Assembly (NCBI RefSeq): GCF_001598415.1
Contig: NZ_BCYX01000001.1
Span: forward strand, 372,001 to 436,000
Length of the DNA: 64,000 nt
Direction of reading: 5' to 3'
Source: Sphingomonas mali NBRC 15500
Lineage (GTDB): Bacteria > Pseudomonadota > Alphaproteobacteria > Sphingomonadales > Sphingomonadaceae
Shown here piece by piece: positions 50,815 to 57,202 of the stretch (position 1 is the first letter of the stretch; the number at the start of each line of letters is the position of its first letter). The notes beneath the pieces are model-generated. The model was given only the letters and a program-made list of their open reading frames with translations. It did not search any database and had not been told where the DNA came from. The position numbers and the translations under genes are program-made.

Positions 50815-51873
50815 ATGTCTCTTCTCAGTGCCCGCAAGACCTACAAGCCCTTCGAATATCCCTGGGCGTATGAATATTGGAAGCGCCAGCAGCAGCTCCA
50901 CTGGCTGCCCGAAGAGGTGCCGCTGGGAGAGGATTGCCGCGACTGGGCGCAGAAGCTGTCGGACCATGAGCGCAACCTGTTGACCCAGATCTTCCGCTTC
51001 TTCACCCAGGCGGACGTCGAGGTGCAGGATTGCTATCACGAGAAATACGGCCGCGTGTTCAAGCCGACCGAGGTCAAGATGATGCTGACCGCGTTCAGCA
51101 ACATGGAGACGGTCCACATCGCGGCGTACAGCCACCTGCTCGACACGATCGGCATGCCCGAGAGCGAGTATGGCATGTTCCTCGAATATGCCGAGATGAA
51201 GGACAAGCACGATTACCTTCAGCAGTTCGGCGTCGATACCGATGAGGATATCGCCCGCACGCTGGCGATGTTCGGCGGCTTCACCGAGGGCGTGCAGCTG
51301 TTCGCCAGTTTCGCGATGCTGATGAACTTCCCGCGCTTCAACAAGATGAAGGGCATGGGCCAGATCGTGTCCTGGTCGGTCCGCGATGAGAGCCTGCATT
51401 GCGAAGGCATCATCCGCCTGTTCCACGCCTTCGTGCAGGAACGCGACTGCCTGACCAAGGCGGTGCGCGACGATATCGGCGACGTGTGCCAGACGACGAT
51501 CCGCCTGGAGGACGCGTTCATCGACCTGGCGTTCGAGCAGGGCCCGGTCAACGGCATGTCGCCCAAGGAGATCAAGAAGTACATCCGCTACATCGCCGAC
51601 TGGCGCCTGGGCCAGCTCGGCATGAAGCCGATCTACATGATCGACGAGCATCCCCTGCCCTGGCTGACCCCAATGCTCAACGGCGTCGAGCACGCCAACT
51701 TCTTCGAAACCCGCGCGACCGAGTACTCGAAGGCGGCGACGCGCGGTCAGTGGAACGACGTGTGGGACTCGTTCGACAAGCGGCAGAAGGCGAAGGCCGG
51801 GCCGGCGGCAAACGAGGACGCCGGGAGCGGCGAAGGGGATATGTTCGATAAGGCGGGGATTGCTGCGGAGTAG
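50815..51873 (+). CDS. nrdB: Class Ia ribonucleotide reductase, small (beta) subunit
   Basis: A 352-residue radical-generating subunit. Di-iron and radical residues are in place: E98-x-x-H101 followed by Tyr 105 (ETVHIAAY, matching the E115-H118-Y122 pattern of E. coli), the second E-x-x-H pair E192-H195 (RDESLH), and Glu in FTEGVQLF. It stores the stable tyrosyl radical used by NrdA. The C-terminal tail with GDMFDKAG is charged as expected for docking to NrdA. ATG at 50815; a longer frame from 50731 runs through the small upstream gene. A DUF4145 gene follows after 2 bases. Confidence 0.96.
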   Translation: MSLLSARKTYKPFEYPWAYEYWKRQQQLHWLPEEVPLGEDCRDWAQKLSDHERNLLTQIFRFFTQADVEVQDCYHEKYGRVFKPTEVKMMLTAFSNMETVHIAAYSHLLDTIGMPESEYGMFLEYAEMKDKHDYLQQFGVDTDEDIARTLAMFGGFTEGVQLFASFAMLMNFPRFNKMKGMGQIVSWSVRDESLHCEGIIRLFHAFVQERDCLTKAVRDDIGDVCQTTIRLEDAFIDLAFEQGPVNGMSPKEIKKYIRYIADWRLGQLGMKPIYMIDEHPLPWLTPMLNGVEHANFFETRATEYSKAATRGQWNDVWDSFDKRQKAKAGPAANEDAGSGEGDMFDKAGIAAE

Positions 51874-51875
51874 CC

Positions 51876-52493
51876 ATGGGCACGAAATCGTCAAATTGCC
51901 CCTACTGTAAATTGCAAAGCGTGTCGTTTACGGCGGCGCACGATTTCGTAGTCCACGATAAATCTCGCCGCACCCTTATGAGGTGCGGCAATTGTGGCGA
52001 GGCAATTATATATGAATTCCAAAGCCCTCCTAATCACTCCAGCATGCCCACGCAGGTAAATGGCAATTTGGAATCTTTAGGCTACAGGTTTATTCGACAA
52101 TGGCCGAATTCTGAACGTGGCGCGGCTCCGCAACATGTTCCTGAGAATATCTCTCGATTTTTCGAGCAAGGCACATCCAGCCTTCTCGGCGGAAATTTCG
52201 ACGCCGCGGCAATAATGTTTCGGAAGACCTTGGAAGCTTCTACAAAAGAAAAAATTCCAGACGACGCCGGAAAGCCGCTAGTGAAGCGCATCGACTTGCT
52301 AGTTTTATCGGGAGAACTAACAAAAGACATTGGTCAGTGGGCTCACGAAATTAGGGTTGGCGGAAATGAAGCGGCGCACGATGAAGAACTCTATTCAGCG
52401 GACGATGCCGAGGCATTGAAGAATTTCACCGAAGCCTATCTACGATACGTTTACACGTTACCCACGATGGTTGCCAACAGACGTGCAAGTTAA
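51876..52493 (+). CDS. DUF4145 protein with N-terminal zinc ribbon
   Basis: A 205-residue protein. Two CxxC pairs (CPYCK about 8-12, CGNCG about 37-41) form a zinc ribbon, and the C-terminal half is a DUF4145 module (EASTKEKIPDDAGKPLVKRIDLL ... WAHEIRVGGNEAAHDEEL). DUF4145 occurs in restriction- and defence-linked proteins and as a stand-alone domain; function unknown. Base composition is visibly A/T-richer than the neighbours (roughly half AT by eye) and synonymous codon use differs, which indicates recent transfer. It starts 2 bases after nrdB. Confidence 0.78.
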   Translation: MGTKSSNCPYCKLQSVSFTAAHDFVVHDKSRRTLMRCGNCGEAIIYEFQSPPNHSSMPTQVNGNLESLGYRFIRQWPNSERGAAPQHVPENISRFFEQGTSSLLGGNFDAAAIMFRKTLEASTKEKIPDDAGKPLVKRIDLLVLSGELTKDIGQWAHEIRVGGNEAAHDEELYSADDAEALKNFTEAYLRYVYTLPTMVANRRAS

Positions 52494-52503
52494 AAGATAC
52501 CTT

Positions 52504-52524
52504 GGATTATGGTGACAGTTACTA
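52504..52524 (+). repeat. Boundary repeat, copy 1
   Basis: GGATTATGGTGACAGTTACTA closely matches the sequence at 53143-53165 in the same orientation. The two copies bracket the DUF6968-like gene and the IS5 remnant. From memory, GGTGACAGT-type sequences occur near REP-associated tyrosine transposase genes; no such gene is here. Confidence 0.5.
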
Positions 52525-52591
52525 GGTTGTGAACCCATAAAGGTTGTTGGCGCGCGCATGACATGTCAGACCCGCTCGACGGAGAGGGCTG

Positions 52592-52942
52592 ATGGACGAA
52601 GCGGCTTTTTTGACGCGTGAGTTTGAGCTGGATGGCGGCGGGCTGGTAATTCGTTTCTACACGCCTGCCAAAGCTCCCGGCGGGGAGTTCCAGTGCCGAT
52701 ACTCGATAGGGTGGCCGGAGCGCGAAGTCCGGCGGTACGCGTGCGGCCTAGACGGCGTTCAGGCGCTCATGCTGGCCATGCGGATAGTTCACACTGAGCT
52801 TGTCGAGAGTGACGCATATAAAGCCGGTCGGCTTACTTGGTGCGATCAGGCTGATCTCGACCTGCCCCCTACCTGGGGCAGCGGATCACTCTACGATGCT
52901 CCGCCCCACTCAGATGGGAATGAGACGCCGGGGCCGGCATAG
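52592..52942 (+). CDS. DUF6968-like hypothetical protein
   Basis: A 116-residue protein with a beta-rich domain and the segment IGWPEREVRRYACGLDGVQALMLAMRIV, which I associate with the DUF6968 family (annotation from memory, moderate certainty). A short C-terminal tail follows. It lies in the accessory patch between two related boundary repeats and next to an IS5 remnant, so it is probably recently acquired. No function can be given. Confidence 0.6.
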   Translation: MDEAAFLTREFELDGGGLVIRFYTPAKAPGGEFQCRYSIGWPEREVRRYACGLDGVQALMLAMRIVHTELVESDAYKAGRLTWCDQADLDLPPTWGSGSLYDAPPHSDGNETPGPA

Positions 52943-52980
52943 CGCTTCCCTAAAAGCACGACATCTGATTCAAGCTCGGC

Positions 52981-53166
52981 GTGAGCCGATATGATCTGAC
53001 CGACTTTGAGTGGCGCGTGATCGAGCCGCTGTTGCCCAACAAGCCGCGAGGCGTGCCGCGCGTGGATGATCGCCGGGTGTTGAACGGCATCTTCTGGGTA
53101 TTGCGGTCGGGTGCGCCGTGGCGCGATCTGCCCGAGCGGTATGGAATTACGGTGACAGTTTACTAA
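52981..53166 (+). pseudogene. IS5-family transposase, N-terminal fragment
   Basis: GTG at 52981 begins MSRYDLTDFEWRVIEPLLPN, RGVPRVDDRRVLNGIFWVLRSGAPWRDLPERYG, the N-terminal domain of IS5/IS1031-type transposases. After ERYG the reading switches into the boundary repeat at 53143 and stops, so the DDE catalytic domain is entirely missing. The fragment is about 55 residues of an expected 250 or more. It cannot transpose. Confidence 0.9.
53143..53165 (+). repeat. Boundary repeat, copy 2
   Basis: GGAATTACGGTGACAGTTTACTA: 21 of 23 positions are shared with copy 1 if two single-base gaps are allowed (by eye). It cuts the IS5 fragment exactly at its 3' end. Confidence 0.5.
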
Positions 53167-53205
53167 ATCACCGAAACAGGCGCAAACCGCTCACAGGAGA
53201 GCGCC

Positions 53206-53640
53206 ATGACCGAAGCCCATATCGACCCCACCCGTGAGCAGTTCGACGCCTTCAAGGCGCTCCCCCGCGACGCGCCGATCGCGATGCTCAACCTGGTCCG
53301 CTATCGCGAGCGCGCCGCCTATCCCGACGACCATGACTGCGCCGCGCTCGGGCTGACCGGGGCCGAGGCCTATGCCCGGTACGGCGCGGAAAGCGGGCCG
53401 ATCTTTCGCCGCGTCGGCGGCAGCGTGATCTGGTCGGGCACGCCGCAGCTCGTGCTGACCGGGCCGGCGGACGAAGCGTGGGATACCGCGTTCGTCGCGC
53501 TCTACCCTAACGCGCATGCCTTTCTCGAGATGGTGACCGACCCCGCCTATCGCCTCGCGGTCGTCCATCGCCAGGCGGCGGTCGCGACCAGCCGGCTGAT
53601 CCGCTGCGAGCCGCGCGAGGGGGGTGCCGGGTTCGCTTGA
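53206..53640 (+). CDS. DUF1330 protein
   Basis: A 144-residue protein of the DUF1330 family (ferredoxin-like dimeric alpha/beta barrel, related to EthD/ABM monooxygenase-like folds). Family parts visible: PIAMLNLVRYRERAAYPD, AYARYGAESGPIFRRVGG, and the late histidine/aromatic segment AFLEMVTDPAYRLAVVHRQAAV. Ribosome site AGGAGAG precedes ATG. No catalytic function is proven for DUF1330. The 213 bases after it contain no convincing gene; a short minus-strand stretch resembling a short-chain dehydrogenase tail (PLDGGF) is too weak to call. Confidence 0.82.
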   Translation: MTEAHIDPTREQFDAFKALPRDAPIAMLNLVRYRERAAYPDDHDCAALGLTGAEAYARYGAESGPIFRRVGGSVIWSGTPQLVLTGPADEAWDTAFVALYPNAHAFLEMVTDPAYRLAVVHRQAAVATSRLIRCEPREGGAGFA

Positions 53641-53853
53641 GGCGGCCGGCGCGCTCTCCCAAATCTTGACGAACCCGCCGTCCAACGGCACATCGGCGGC
53701 GTTCACCGCCCCTGAGGGAAGTATGAAGGAAATTGTCGCCCGCTGACCTGACGGCCCCGGTTTTGCCGGAGGCGCCGTCGTCATGCGCTCGACCCGCCGG
53801 GATATCCCGGTCGGGCGACGCGGTCGTTTTCTCGACTGACGGGCACAATCCAC

Positions 53854-54111
53854 GTGAACATCTCAAAATACGAACAGCGCGTGCTGCACGCGCTCGCGCA
53901 GGGCGGCGCGATCCATCACCGCCGCGACAGCAACGGGCGGATCGTCGAGGCGATCTGCTTTACCCGCGAAGGCCATGTGCTGGCGGACGGCTCACTGCCG
54001 ATATTCCGCAAGCTCAAGCGGCGCGGGCTGATCTTCAGCCAGAGCGGGCAGCCGTACCGGATCAGCCGGTTGGGGCTGGCGGCGGTGCGGTCGCAACTGG
54101 ATAATCGGTGA
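53854..54111 (+). CDS. YjhX-family protein (putative toxin)
   Basis: An 85-residue protein matching the YjhX family (DUF2084): [45 protein letters not shown], and [18 protein letters not shown]. The E. coli relative is annotated as the toxin of the YjhX-YjhQ pair. No YjhQ-like acetyltransferase antitoxin gene is next to it, so here it is a lone gene, possibly a winged-helix regulator. Starts with GTG at 53854. Followed immediately by repeat pair C/D. Confidence 0.82.
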   Translation: MNISKYEQRVLHALAQGGAIHHRRDSNGRIVEAICFTREGHVLADGSLPIFRKLKRRGLIFSQSGQPYRISRLGLAAVRSQLDNR

Positions 54112-54118
54112 GCGTCAA

Positions 54119-54176
54119 TTCCCTCTCCCGTCGGGAGAGGGAAGGAGCGCCGACAGGCGCGGGAGGGTGAGGGCAG
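54119..54176 (+). repeat. Two-hairpin palindromic repeat, copy C
   Basis: CCCTCTCCC-GTC-GGGAGAGGG, AAGGA, GCGCC-GACA-GGCGC, then GGGAGGGTGAGGGCAG. Stem 2 has the two strands swapped relative to copies A and D, keeping the pairing. Only 10 bases separate it from inverted copy D; no gene lies between. Confidence 0.85.
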
Positions 54177-54186
54177 TCGTTGGCCC

Positions 54187-54302
54187 CTGCCCTCACCCTT
54201 CCGGCGCTTCGCGCCTCCCTCCAGCATCGGGTCGGCCATGCCCCCGGCATGGCCTAAACAGCGCGGGGCGCTGTTTACCCGATGCTCCCAAGGGGAGAGG
54301 GA
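54187..54302 (-). repeat. Two-hairpin palindromic repeat, copy D, interrupted
   Basis: Inverted partner of copy C: CTGCCCTCACCCTTCC, GGCGC-TTC-GCGCC, CTCCCTCC, then a 64-base foreign element (54223-54286), then CCCAAGGGGAGAGGGA, the remains of hairpin 1. The interruption falls within hairpin 1. Confidence 0.8.
54223..54286. repeat. Three-way-junction (cloverleaf) element inside copy D
   Basis: Outer arms AGCATCGGGT (54223-54232) and ACCCGATGCT (54277-54286) are perfect complements. They enclose two perfect 9-bp hairpins, GGCCATGCC-CCC-GGCATGGCC (54234-54254) and AAACAGCGC-GGG-GCGCTGTTT (54256-54276), each with a 3-base loop and single unpaired bases between. All but a few of the 64 bases pair. 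Confidence 0.85.
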
Positions 54303-54377
54303 TTGTTGTGCCGAGTCTGTCCTATCGTCGGCGCCGAACCCGCTTTATCGTCCGCGCAAACCTTGGGGAGGAAAACC

Positions 54378-54782
54378 ATGTCGCACGCCAATGTCGAACT
54401 GATCGGCGCCATCTATGCCGCCTTCGCCGCGGGCGACGTGCCGGGCGTGCTGGGGCGGATGGATCCGGCGATCGAATGGCACGAGGCGGAGAATTTCCCC
54501 TATGCCGATGGCAGCCCCTATATCGGCCCCGAAGCCGTGGCGCAGGGCGTGTTCATGCGCTGCGCGACCGAATGGGACGGGTTCGCGGTCCAGGTCGACG
54601 AGATCGTCGATGGCGGCGATACGGTGGTCGCGTTCGGCCGCTATCTCGGCACCTACAAGGCGACCGGCAAGGCGCAGCATGCGCAGATGGCGCATGTCTG
54701 GCGCATCGCCGATGGACGCGCGGTGTGGTTCCAGCAATATGTCGACACGCTGGCGGTCGCGCGCGTCACCGGCACCGCCTGA
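54378..54782 (+). CDS. SnoaL/NTF2-like protein
   Basis: A 134-residue protein of the SnoaL-like NTF2 fold: NVELIGAIYAAFAAGDVPGVLGRMDPAIEWHEAENFPY, then a beta-sheet part ending VWRIADGRAVWFQQYVDTLAV. The fold makes a conical pocket used for isomerases, cyclases or simple binding; no catalytic residue can be fixed here. GGGGAGGAAAACC precedes the ATG at 54378, ruling out the longer frame from 54282 that runs into the repeat. Probably transcribed alone after the repeat pair. Confidence 0.82.
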   Translation: MSHANVELIGAIYAAFAAGDVPGVLGRMDPAIEWHEAENFPYADGSPYIGPEAVAQGVFMRCATEWDGFAVQVDEIVDGGDTVVAFGRYLGTYKATGKAQHAQMAHVWRIADGRAVWFQQYVDTLAVARVTGTA

Positions 54783-54864
54783 TCCCGCTTCATCCTGGGG
54801 CAAGCTTGTCTGAGGTAACTCGCCGCGAGCCGTGTGCCGTGCTCGCCCGCCAATAGAGGATTCG

Positions 54865-55380
54865 ATGCGCTTCACTCCCCTGATTGTCCTGACCGCCGTC
54901 ACTGCCATCGCGATCGCCACTCCCGCCGCGGCCAAGACCGAGAGCTTCCGCGCGACGCTGGACGGCACCGCGATCCCGACGACCACCGGGTCGCCCGCGC
55001 ATGGCAAGGTGACGGTCAAGGTCGACACGAAGGCGCAGCGCGTCTCGGTCGAGCTCGACGTGCAGGGCATCGCGCTGGACCAGCTCAACGACGCCCTGGT
55101 CGCCAAGCCGATCGGGCCGGTCCATTTCCACCAATATCGCACCGCCGACGACGTCGAGGCGGTGCTGCCCGTGCCCTATGGCGCCAATTACCGCGCGACC
55201 AAGAACGGCTTCCACGTGTCGATGCGCAATTATTCCTATGCCGAGGGCGCGAAGCTGCTCAACGATCAGGATACGTTCGAGGAATTCGTCGACGCGCTGA
55301 ACGCCGGCAAGATCGTGATCAACATCCACACCGACAAATTCCCGGATGGCGAGATCAGCGGCAAGGTGATGCCGAACTAG
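54865..55380 (+). CDS. Secreted CHRD-domain protein
   Basis: A 171-residue protein with a signal peptide (FTPLIVLTAVTAIAIATPAAA, cut after about residue 23) and a CHRD-type domain: FRATLDGTAIPTTTGSPAHGKVTV near the start and GKIVINIHTDKFPDGEISGKV at the end, the typical N-IHT-FP-GEI-G motif. CHRD domains were first seen in chordin; bacterial ones are periplasmic or exported with unknown role. GAGGA lies 4-5 bases before the ATG at 54865. Confidence 0.82.
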   Translation: MRFTPLIVLTAVTAIAIATPAAAKTESFRATLDGTAIPTTTGSPAHGKVTVKVDTKAQRVSVELDVQGIALDQLNDALVAKPIGPVHFHQYRTADDVEAVLPVPYGANYRATKNGFHVSMRNYSYAEGAKLLNDQDTFEEFVDALNAGKIVINIHTDKFPDGEISGKVMPN

Positions 55381-55451
55381 GGCGTGGGCTAGTAATCGGG
55401 GGACATCAGGGAATGGGGAAAGCGGCCATTTCTCGCGGTAGAGCCCCAGCG

Positions 55452-55475
55452 GCGTTCAGCTGAATGACTGAACGC
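55452..55475. terminator. Hairpin between convergent genes
   Basis: GCGTTCAG (55452-55459) and CTGAACGC (55468-55475) form an 8-bp perfect stem with an 8-base loop between the CHRD gene and the convergent gene ending at 55483. Confidence 0.45.
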
Positions 55476-55482
55476 TAATTCG

Positions 55483-55830
55483 CTACTGGCTTTTGCTTGC
55501 CTCTCGGCGAATTTCCTCGGCTGCCCTGTCGAGCGTTGCTGCCGCCTGATCGATTATCGCGCGTTGATACGTGAGACACGCCTCGATGGCGTCGTTTGGG
55601 TCGCCGTAAAGTCCGGGTTGGGTGCGGGCAATCGTTCTAACCTCGGCGAAACCCCGGCCTTCCTTATAGAGCTTCGAGCATAACCTGCGGCGGTTCTCGG
55701 ACAGCCGCACCAGCTGCTGAGGTGCGGTCTCCGCGACGGGCGCCGGATCAGGATCGTATCTGAGAAGCTCATCGTCTTGCATGGTGATCAGGAACAGAGC
55801 CAGCACCCCGATCATCCCGGTCTCCGCCAT
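55483..55830 (-). CDS. Hypothetical protein with N-terminal hydrophobic segment
   Basis: A 115-residue protein: short hydrophobic N-terminus (MIGVLALFLITM, about 6-17), then a Pro/Glu/Asp region and a helical C-terminal half (LVRLSENRRRLCSKLYKEG ... AAATLDRAAEEIRREA) with two Cys (CSKL, CLTY) that could pair if exported. I do not recognise it. Codon use is normal for the window. It sits downstream of the cytochrome gene on the same strand with a 119-base gap. Confidence 0.55.
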   Translation of the reverse strand: MAETGMIGVLALFLITMQDDELLRYDPDPAPVAETAPQQLVRLSENRRRLCSKLYKEGRGFAEVRTIARTQPGLYGDPNDAIEACLTYQRAIIDQAAATLDRAAEEIRREASKSQ

Positions 55831-55949
55831 CCTGACGCCCCCGCTTGCTGATATCCGATAACGGCAGACCGATGATCATGCCCGCAACTCGGTCGTTTCC
55901 GACTGGCCGCTTTATGAGTCTACCCGTCTGACTCCGCTCGGCGCCCCGC

Positions 55950-56414
55950 TTACCCCTTGGGCTTGTCCGCCACGCGATACTTGTCGTGGCAAGCCGAGCA
56001 GGCGTTGCGCACCACGCCCCATTGCGCCGCAAAGCCCGCCTGATCGCCCGCCTTGGCGATATTGGCGAGCTCGGCCGCTTCCGTCGCCAACGTCGCCGCC
56101 GCCTTCTCGAACCCGGCGCGGTCGCTCCACACGGTCGGCAATGCCTTGGTCGTGCCGCCGTCGCTGCCCGCGGGGAACAACCCAGGTAGCGCGCGCGCCC
56201 AGGCGGCGATCGCGCCAGCGGCGAAGGCCTGGGTCTTCACGTCGCCCTTGGCATCGATCACCCCTTTCATTCCGCCAAAGGCCGCACCTTGCAGCTTGAA
56301 GCCGGCCTGCCGCGCCGCGATCAGCTGATCGGCGTCGTCGCGCCGCGTCGCCGCCGCCGCGGTCAGCACGCTCGCCGCCATCACCAGCACCAATGCCGAC
56401 ATCGTCCTGGTCAT
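55950..56414 (-). CDS. Cytochrome c' (class II c-type cytochrome)
   Basis: A 154-residue periplasmic cytochrome. A signal peptide (about 1-22) precedes a four-helix bundle, with the single heme site C-x-x-C-H at 139-143 (CSACHDKYR) close to the C-terminus, as in cytochrome c' and c-556. Arg/Lys before the site and normal length support the call. Members bind NO or transfer electrons; no nitrosative-stress genes are adjacent. Needs the cytochrome c maturation system encoded elsewhere. Confidence 0.9.
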   Translation of the reverse strand: MTRTMSALVLVMAASVLTAAAATRRDDADQLIAARQAGFKLQGAAFGGMKGVIDAKGDVKTQAFAAGAIAAWARALPGLFPAGSDGGTTKALPTVWSDRAGFEKAAATLATEAAELANIAKAGDQAGFAAQWGVVRNACSACHDKYRVADKPKG

Positions 56415-56531
56415 CGCGCCTCTCCCTTGGTTGAAGTCGCGCGATGCTATGCCCGCACGAGCGATCGGGCAATCCCGCCGTTAACCGGCTTTGCGGAGCG
56501 CGCGTTAACCGTGCGCGGCTATCGTCCGGTG

Positions 56532-56732
56532 ATGATCTCGTCCAAAATCTTCCGCAGCCGATGGTCGGCCTTGTTCTGGGCGGCCGGGATCATCTGGACG
56601 GCGTACGACGTCGCGAGTGCCAACACGCCCGACCCGGTGACCAACAACGCCACCGCCGCGGATACCGACGCAACCGGCGTCGCGATCGACAATGGCGACC
56701 TGGCGGTGCTCGCAAACGCGATGGGAAATTAG
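56532..56732 (+). CDS. 66-residue membrane-anchored small protein
   Basis: A short ORF: basic start (SSKIFRSRW), one hydrophobic helix (SALFWAAGIIWTAYDVA, about 12-28), then an Asn/Thr/Ala/Asp-rich exported tail (NTPDPVTNNATAADTDATG). Proteins of this shape recur in sphingomonads to my recollection, but I know no name. No strong ribosome site is visible. It ends 8 bases before a palindromic repeat. Confidence 0.5.
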   Translation: MISSKIFRSRWSALFWAAGIIWTAYDVASANTPDPVTNNATAADTDATGVAIDNGDLAVLANAMGN

Positions 56733-56740
56733 GGGCGATC

Positions 56741-56829
56741 GTCACCCCGGACTTGTTCCGGGGTCCAACCCTCCACGCGGGAATCCAGCCGTTGTTGCAC
56801 GTTGGATGCCGGAACGAGTCCGGCATGAC
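56741..56829. repeat. CGTCA/GTCACCCC-type palindromic repeat pair, copy 1
   Basis: GTCACCCCGGACTTGTTCCG... (56741-56769) and its inverted near-copy (56801-56829, GTTGGATGCCGGAACGAGTC...) are 29 bases each with about 24 complementary positions, separated by 31 bases. The same design appears at 58725-58832 and 62343-62425. Confidence 0.75.
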
Positions 56830-56848
56830 GGCGGTGCGAAGGTCGCCG

Positions 56849-57184
56849 CTACTTCCCCGCGAACAGGAACGCGACGGCGCCGACCAGGCAGAGGAACGCC
56901 CCCAGATGCCGCCAGCCGAGCGGCTCGCCCAGCACCGTCACCATGAACACGCCGAACGCCGCGAGCGCGATCGCTTCCTGCGTCACCTTGAGCTGTCCGC
57001 CCGACCAGCCCGCGGCATAGCCGATGCGGTTGGCGGGGACCGCCAGGCAATATTCGAAAAAGGCGATGCCCCAACTGATCGCGATCACGATCCAGAGCGG
57101 CTTGGCCATGCCGCCCTTCAGATGCCAGTACCAGGCGATCGTCATGAAACAGTTGGACAGCGCGAGCAGGGCCACCGTCCACAT
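56849..57184 (-). CDS. DUF486 (DMT-like) membrane protein
   Basis: A 111-residue, four-helix protein of the DUF486 family, distant relatives of small multidrug-type DMT transporters. Conserved segments: FMTIAWYWHLK, SWGIAFFEYCLAVPANRIGY, GQLKVTQEAIALAAF and FLCLVGAVAFLF. Such half-size proteins act as dimers; substrate unknown. Only 18 bases separate it from the upstream lipoprotein gene on the same strand, so cotranscription is possible. Confidence 0.85.
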   Translation of the reverse strand: MWTVALLALSNCFMTIAWYWHLKGGMAKPLWIVIAISWGIAFFEYCLAVPANRIGYAAGWSGGQLKVTQEAIALAAFGVFMVTVLGEPLGWRHLGAFLCLVGAVAFLFAGK

Positions 57185-57202
57185 GGCGGTCGATCTCTTT
57201 CG

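Noticed and set aside
53191..53853. A 220-codon minus-strand frame over DUF1330, with a fragment like a short-chain dehydrogenase tail (PLDGGF)
   Set aside because: Most of it is antisense to DUF1330 and the similarity is too short; a degraded gene remains possible but unsupported.
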